Made by a program: the position numbers and the translations under genes. Below are positions 60,348-64,000 of a stretch of DNA of 64,000 nt, piece by piece (within the stretch, counting starts at the first letter, position 1; each line of letters starts with the position of its first letter). Below the pieces are notes generated by a model, which saw only the letters and a program-made list of their open reading frames with translations, was not told the DNA's origin and made no database searches. Location: the NCBI RefSeq assembly GCF_035481675.1, contig NZ_JAYJJW010000001.1, forward strand, positions 992,001 to 1,056,000. Direction: 5' to 3'. This DNA comes from Alteriqipengyuania_B sp035481675 (GTDB lineage: Bacteria > Pseudomonadota > Alphaproteobacteria > Sphingomonadales > Sphingomonadaceae).

Positions 60348-60394
60348 GCCCCCTCCGTCAGCGCTTCGCGCTGCCACCTCCCCCAAAGGGGGAG
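60348..60394. repeat. Palindromic repeat, right copy, between pntAA and the DUF559 gene
   Basis: It reads GCCCCCTCCGTCAGCGC, TTCG, CGCTGCCACCTCCCCC, then AAAGGGGGAG on the plus strand. This is the reverse complement of the left copy at 59943 apart from a few bases in the loop parts. Hairpins are AGCGC-TTCG-CGCT-like and CTCCCCC-AAA-GGGGGAG. It starts six bases before the DUF559 start codon (minus strand) and ends 20 bases before the pntAA stop. Confidence 0.85.
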
Positions 60395-60413
60395 CTTCCA
60401 GAAGTGCCGTGGC

Positions 60414-61535
60414 TCAAACCGCCAGCCTCTCGTTCACGACCTGGCCGTCTTTTGTCAGCCGCACCGCGTCGCCGATTTCCTCGTCCAGCACGGGCCGGCC
60501 GGCATCCTTGTCCCAGAACGCGCTGAGGAAGTTGTAGAGGTTGCGGGCGTACAGCGCGCTTGCGTCGGCAGCCAGGTGGCCGGCGGTGTTGGAAAAGCCG
60601 ATGATCTTGACGCCGTGGCGCTCCACGGTTTCGTCGGCCTTGGCGCCTTCCACGTTGCCGCCGTTGGCGATGGCGAGGTCGAAGATCACGCTGCCCGGCT
60701 TCATGCTGGCTACCTGCGCATCGGTGATCAGGCGCGGCGCGGGCTTGCCGGGGATCAGTGCAGTGGTGATGACGATGTCCTGCTTGGCGATATGCGAACT
60801 TACCAGTTCGGCTTGCGCCTTGCGGTATTCCTCGCTCATTTCGGTGGCATAGCCGCCGCTGCCTTCGCCCTCGATGCCTTCGACTTCCTCAACAAAGACC
60901 GGTTTCGCGCCGAGCGACTGGATCTGCTCCTTCGTCGCGCTGCGCACGTCGGTGGCGGAGACCTGCGCGCCAAGCCGCTTGGCCGTGGCGATCGCCTGCA
61001 GACCCGCGACGCCGACGCCCATCACGAACACGCGCGCGGCCTGCACCGTGCCAGCGGCGGTCATCATCATCGGAAAGGCGCGGCCATACGCGTTGGCGCT
61101 GGCGATCACCGCCTTGTAGCCGCCAAGGTTAGACTGGCTGGAAAGCACGTCCATGCTCTGCGCGCGGGTAATGCGCGGCATGAAATCCATCGCCAGCGCC
61201 TCGATCCCGGCAGCGGCATAGGCATCCACAGTCTCGCGCTGGCGGAACGGGTCGAGGACAGCCGCGAGCCATGCGCCTTTCTTCGCCGGTGCCAGCAGCG
61301 CCGCATCGGGGGCCTGGACGCCGAACACGATGTCCGCATCCCTCACCACCTCGGACTGCGAGGCCACGGTGGCGCCCGCCTCCGCATAGGCATCGTCGGG
61401 GATCGACGCGCCCGCGCCGGCCCCGCTCTCGACCGCCATGTCGGCGCCGAGGGCGATGAATTTCTTGACGGTTTCGGGGGTGGCCGCGACCCGGTGTTCG
61501 CCCGGAGCCCGCTCCTTCAACACCGCGATCTTCAT
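60414..61535 (-). CDS. pntAA: NAD(P) transhydrogenase subunit alpha part 1 (NAD-binding)
   Basis: 373 residues starting MKIAVLKERAPGEHRVAATP, the usual KE-x-x-xGE-RVA-TP block. NAD-binding motifs include VFVMGVGVAGLQAIATAKRL and GAQVSATDVRSATKEQIQSL. The mobile loop and Rossmann region AKQDIVITTALIPGKPAPRL, then ITDAQVASMKPGSVIFDLAI, are standard. It binds NAD(H) and with pntAB and pntB forms the proton-pumping transhydrogenase. It is the first large gene of the operon, followed by the inserted DUF559 unit. The tiny oxidase gene at 61558 lies just upstream. Confidence 0.96.
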   Translation of the reverse strand: MKIAVLKERAPGEHRVAATPETVKKFIALGADMAVESGAGAGASIPDDAYAEAGATVASQSEVVRDADIVFGVQAPDAALLAPAKKGAWLAAVLDPFRQRETVDAYAAAGIEALAMDFMPRITRAQSMDVLSSQSNLGGYKAVIASANAYGRAFPMMMTAAGTVQAARVFVMGVGVAGLQAIATAKRLGAQVSATDVRSATKEQIQSLGAKPVFVEEVEGIEGEGSGGYATEMSEEYRKAQAELVSSHIAKQDIVITTALIPGKPAPRLITDAQVASMKPGSVIFDLAIANGGNVEGAKADETVERHGVKIIGFSNTAGHLAADASALYARNLYNFLSAFWDKDAGRPVLDEEIGDAVRLTKDGQVVNERLAV

Positions 61536-61557
61536 AGTGCGCCCCCCGTATGCCAGA

Positions 61558-61677
61558 TCAGGAGATCAAGATGACCACGAAGGCCGTGATGGCGGCGATC
61601 AGAGGCACCGCCCACTTCAGGTGCCCGATGAAGGACGTATAGGTTTGATTGGCGGCTTTCATGTCGTTGCCGGACAT
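61558..61677 (-). CDS. aa3-type cytochrome c oxidase subunit IV-like protein
   Basis: 39 residues from MSGNDMKAANQTYTSFIGHL, then KWAVPLIAAITAFVVILIS. This is the single-helix bacterial aa3-oxidase subunit IV family (PF07835), which usually has a short polar N terminus ending in a TYxxF-type motif before the helix. A GAAGGA ribosome site lies six bases before this ATG; an ATG two codons earlier touches that site directly and is unlikely to be used. It lies 22 bases upstream of pntAA on the same strand and probably leads the pnt operon transcript. Confidence 0.82.
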   Translation of the reverse strand: MSGNDMKAANQTYTSFIGHLKWAVPLIAAITAFVVILIS

Positions 61678-61862
61678 GGGCATTCCTTCGGATGTGTTGT
61701 CGTTGGCCCGTGTCCTAGTCCGCCGCAGCGCGCCGCTCAAGTCCCTGTGGGTAATCGGCGGCTGCACCCGGCGGCGGCAGGAAGACGCCATCAGCCTTAA
61801 TTCGCTCTTTACCCCTCGCCGCTACACGCATTTCCGTACCAAAGGGGGACGGTTTCGGGGCC

Positions 61863-63287
61863 ATGAGCGACAGCGATACTCGCCTGTTGATGCTGATCGA
61901 CGACGAACCAGCGCAAAGCCGGCTGATCTCCGCGCTCGCCGCGCGGGAGGGTTGGCGCACGCTCGTGGTGCAGGATTCCGAAACCGCCATCGCCACGCTG
62001 GGGACGCGCGAGGGCATGCAGCTTTCCGCGATTATCCTCGACCAGTGGGTGCCAGGCGACGATGCCTGCGCGCTGATCGGTGAACTCAAGAGCCGCCGCC
62101 CCGCCTTGCCGCTACTGATGCTGACCACCAGCGCCAGCCCGGTGCTGGCGGTGGAGGCGATGCGCGCGGGCGCAACCGACTATCTCATCAAGCCCGTCAG
62201 CCCGGACCGGCTGATGCTGGCGCTGCGCAGTGCCACCACCCGCGAAACGCCTGCCGACGAGCTCGCCCCGCTGACCGAGAAGATGGAGGCAACGCTCGAT
62301 TTCGACGCGATGATCGGCACCTCGCCCGAATTCCGCACCGCGCTGGCCAAGGCGGCAAAGGCGGCGCGCGGCCATGGGCATGTGTTGCTGGAAGGCGAAA
62401 CGGGAACGGGCAAGGAAATGATCGTGCGCGCGATGCACGCCGCCAGCCCGCGGTCAAAGGCGCCGCTGCGGCTGGTCAACGTGGCCGGCATGCCCGCAGC
62501 CTCGCTTGAATCGCTGCTGTTCGGGCACGAAAAAGGTGCGTTTCCCGGCGCGTTCGACCGGCAGATCGGCGCGATGCAGCAATGCGACGGCGGCACGCTG
62601 GTGCTGGACGAGGTCGACCATCTGCCACCCGAAGTGCAGGAGCGGCTCGCCGAGGCCATCGCCAAGGGCCAGGTCCGCCCCATCGGCGCGCGACACGCCT
62701 TCAAGATCGACCTGCGCCTGATCGCCTGCACCAACGCACCGCTGGACGAGCTGGTTGCCGCGGGCGATTTCCGCGAGGACTTGCGCAGCGGCCTCGCCGC
62801 AACGCGCATCATCCTACCCGCCCTGCGCGACCGGGGGCGCGACATCGGCCGGCTGACCCGCTTCTTCCTGAAACGCATCGGCGAGCAGCCGGGACTGCGC
62901 GAACTGGGCATCACCGACGGCGCGCTGGCGCTGCTGTCCGCATACGACTGGCCCGGCAACGTGCGCCAGCTGCAATCCGTCCTGTTCCGCGCCGCCGTCT
63001 ATGCCGATGGCGATGCGCTGACGGCGGACGACTTTCCCCAGCTCCTCGAGCTGATCGGCGAGCTCGCTCCCGCGGCCGACGACACGCCGACACACGAAGG
63101 CATCGGCATCCAGCTTTACACCGAGGACGGCAATCTGCGCCCACTGGAAGAGATCGAGGCCGACGTCATCCGCCTCGCCATCGGTCACTACCGTGGCCGC
63201 ATGACCGAAGTGGCGCGGCGGCTCGGCATCGGTCGCTCCACGCTTTACCGCAAGCTCAGCGATCTCGGAATTGACAACGCCGCCTGA
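61863..63287 (+). CDS. NtrC-family response regulator with altered GAFTGA loop
   Basis: 474 residues. The receiver domain has Asp13 and Asp14 in LMLIDDEPAQ, the phosphoacceptor Asp60 in AIILDQWVPG and the Lys in DYLIKPVSPD. The AAA+ domain has Walker A EGETGTGKEM near residue 180 and Walker B GTLVLDEVDHLP near 246. The sigma-54 contact loop is GAFPGA (residues 225-230) instead of GAFTGA: the key Thr is Pro. The C terminus has a Fis-type helix-turn-helix (MTEVARRLGIGRSTLYRKLS). No sensor kinase is adjacent. Whether it still works with sigma-54 is open. It converges on folP. Confidence 0.9.
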   Translation: MSDSDTRLLMLIDDEPAQSRLISALAAREGWRTLVVQDSETAIATLGTREGMQLSAIILDQWVPGDDACALIGELKSRRPALPLLMLTTSASPVLAVEAMRAGATDYLIKPVSPDRLMLALRSATTRETPADELAPLTEKMEATLDFDAMIGTSPEFRTALAKAAKAARGHGHVLLEGETGTGKEMIVRAMHAASPRSKAPLRLVNVAGMPAASLESLLFGHEKGAFPGAFDRQIGAMQQCDGGTLVLDEVDHLPPEVQERLAEAIAKGQVRPIGARHAFKIDLRLIACTNAPLDELVAAGDFREDLRSGLAATRIILPALRDRGRDIGRLTRFFLKRIGEQPGLRELGITDGALALLSAYDWPGNVRQLQSVLFRAAVYADGDALTADDFPQLLELIGELAPAADDTPTHEGIGIQLYTEDGNLRPLEEIEADVIRLAIGHYRGRMTEVARRLGIGRSTLYRKLSDLGIDNAA

Positions 63288-63296
63288 CCGGTCGGC

Positions 63297-64000
63297 CTAG
63301 GCCGGCAGATCCGCGAAATCCGTCAGCGCCGCATCGCGCAGGCCCCGCCACACGTTGCGCGCCTGAACGGTTTCGAACACGTCGTGGACGCGCAGCAGTT
63401 GCACGCCGGCATTCATGCCCGCGATGGCGAGCGCGACGCTGCCGCCCAGCCGCTCGTGACTGCCCGCCTCGCCCGACAGCGCGCCGATCATCCGCTTGCG
63501 GCTCGCACCCAGGAGCAGCGGCTGGCCGAGCGCATGGAACAGCGGCAGCGCATTGAGCAGCGCAAGGTTGTCCGCCAGGGTCTTGCCGAAGCCGATACCG
63601 GGATCGAGCACGATCTTCTCGCGCGCGATGCCCGCATCCAGCGCCGCATCGCGCCGGTCGCGCAGCCAGTCGAATACGTCGAAGACCACGTTCGCGTAGT
63701 CGCCGTTGGAATGGAGGTCGTCGCCGTCGCCCGGCGCGTGCATCAGCACCACGGGCGCGCCGCTCGCCGCAGCCAGTTCCATGCTGCGCGGGTCGTGGCG
63801 CAGCGCGGATACGTCGTTGATCAGCTGCGCCCCCTTGTCCAGGGCGGCCTCCATGACCGCCGGCCGCCGGCTGTCGATGCTGATCGCAGCACCCATTGCG
63901 GCGACGCGCTCGATCACCGGCTCGGTCCGCTTGATCTCCTCGCCTTCCCACACCGCAGATGCGCCCGGCCGCGTGCTTTCGCCGCCGATGTCGATGATCG
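63297..64000 (-). CDS. folP: Dihydropteroate synthase, N-terminal end cut by the window edge
   Basis: About 234 residues are visible and the reading frame runs off at base 64000. The first visible block is IIDIGGESTRPGASAVWEGE, the conserved DIGGESTRPG pterin/pABA loop. Next are ISIDSRRPAVMEAALDKGAQ, LINDVSAL and VVLMHAPGDG. VLDPGIGFGKTLADNLALLN and LLLGASRKRMIGALSG complete the TIM-barrel signature, and RVHDVFETVQARNVWRGLR ends it. The enzyme joins pABA to the pterin pyrophosphate in folate synthesis and is the sulfonamide target. It converges on the NtrC-type gene. Confidence 0.95.
   Translation of the reverse strand, partial: IIDIGGESTRPGASAVWEGEEIKRTEPVIERVAAMGAAISIDSRRPAVMEAALDKGAQLINDVSALRHDPRSMELAAASGAPVVLMHAPGDGDDLHSNGDYANVVFDVFDWLRDRRDAALDAGIAREKIVLDPGIGFGKTLADNLALLNALPLFHALGQPLLLGASRKRMIGALSGEAGSHERLGGSVALAIAGMNAGVQLLRVHDVFETVQARNVWRGLRDAALTDFADLPA

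Overview
The window is a 64 kb piece of a high-GC alphaproteobacterial chromosome. The best guess is Sphingomonadales, close to Erythrobacteraceae (Erythrobacter, Altererythrobacter, Qipengyuania). This rests on gene content, not on a database search: a fabH-ihfA-merR order, a three-part transhydrogenase (pntAA, pntAB, pntB), an 85-residue AtpC, a two-protein MetH, a SciP/DUF1153 regulator, an Fe-S photolyase-like protein, the tiny aa3-oxidase subunit IV, and CpaF. Coding density is very high. Many neighbours overlap by 1 or 4 bases (TGATG or ATGA). I saw no rRNA, tRNA, CRISPR array, transposase or prophage.

Layout. 1-2.7 kb: merR (cut by the edge), ihfA, fabH, plsX and rpmF on the minus strand (lipid precursor synthesis and L32). 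3-6 kb: MAPEG protein, metallo-beta-lactamase hydrolase, small lipoprotein, then an S24 repressor facing two small genes across a control region with two inverted repeats. 6-12.8 kb: hydroxyacid dehydrogenase, cysS, nitroreductase, an AT-richer unknown gene, cobT, a transaldolase-like aldolase and a DUF4197 lipoprotein. 12.9-19.7 kb: priA, metF and the two halves of B12-dependent methionine synthase. 19.8-30.1 kb: HxlR regulator/azoreductase pair, TauE/SafE permease, Fe-S photolyase relative, OmpA protein, aldehyde dehydrogenase, Ada, a membrane-anchored trypsin-like protease, a Cys-containing unknown and a TauD-type dioxygenase.

30.3-35.8 kb: the F1 operon atpHAGDC, with an unexpected lipoprotein gene between atpG and atpD, then a SciP-like regulator. 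36.2-43.8 kb: a glycan locus with four glycosyltransferases, a GT39-like membrane protein, a flippase and a DMT transporter. 44-48.8 kb: a cpaF ATPase gene without the rest of a tad cluster, a small membrane protein, a second DMT transporter, an acyl-CoA synthetase and two entericidin-like lipoproteins too short for most gene callers. 48.8-53.5 kb: the glycine cleavage operon gcvT-gcvH-gcvPA-gcvPB behind a tandem glycine riboswitch. 53.6-58.2 kb: NAD(P)-binding protein, dgt, subtilisin-like protease, racemase, DUF2147 protein. 58.2-61.7 kb: the pnt operon, split by a DUF559 nuclease-like gene bounded by inverted copies of a palindromic repeat. 61.9-64 kb: an NtrC-like regulator with an altered sigma-54 contact loop, and folP running off the edge.

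Functional links. One-carbon metabolism recurs: metF, both MetH parts, the glycine cleavage system and folP. CobT would supply the cobalamin MetH needs. The accessory features most worth follow-up are the DUF559/repeat unit inside pnt, the S24 control module, the lipoprotein inside the ATP synthase operon, the GAFPGA regulator and the protease with an unassigned C-terminal domain.
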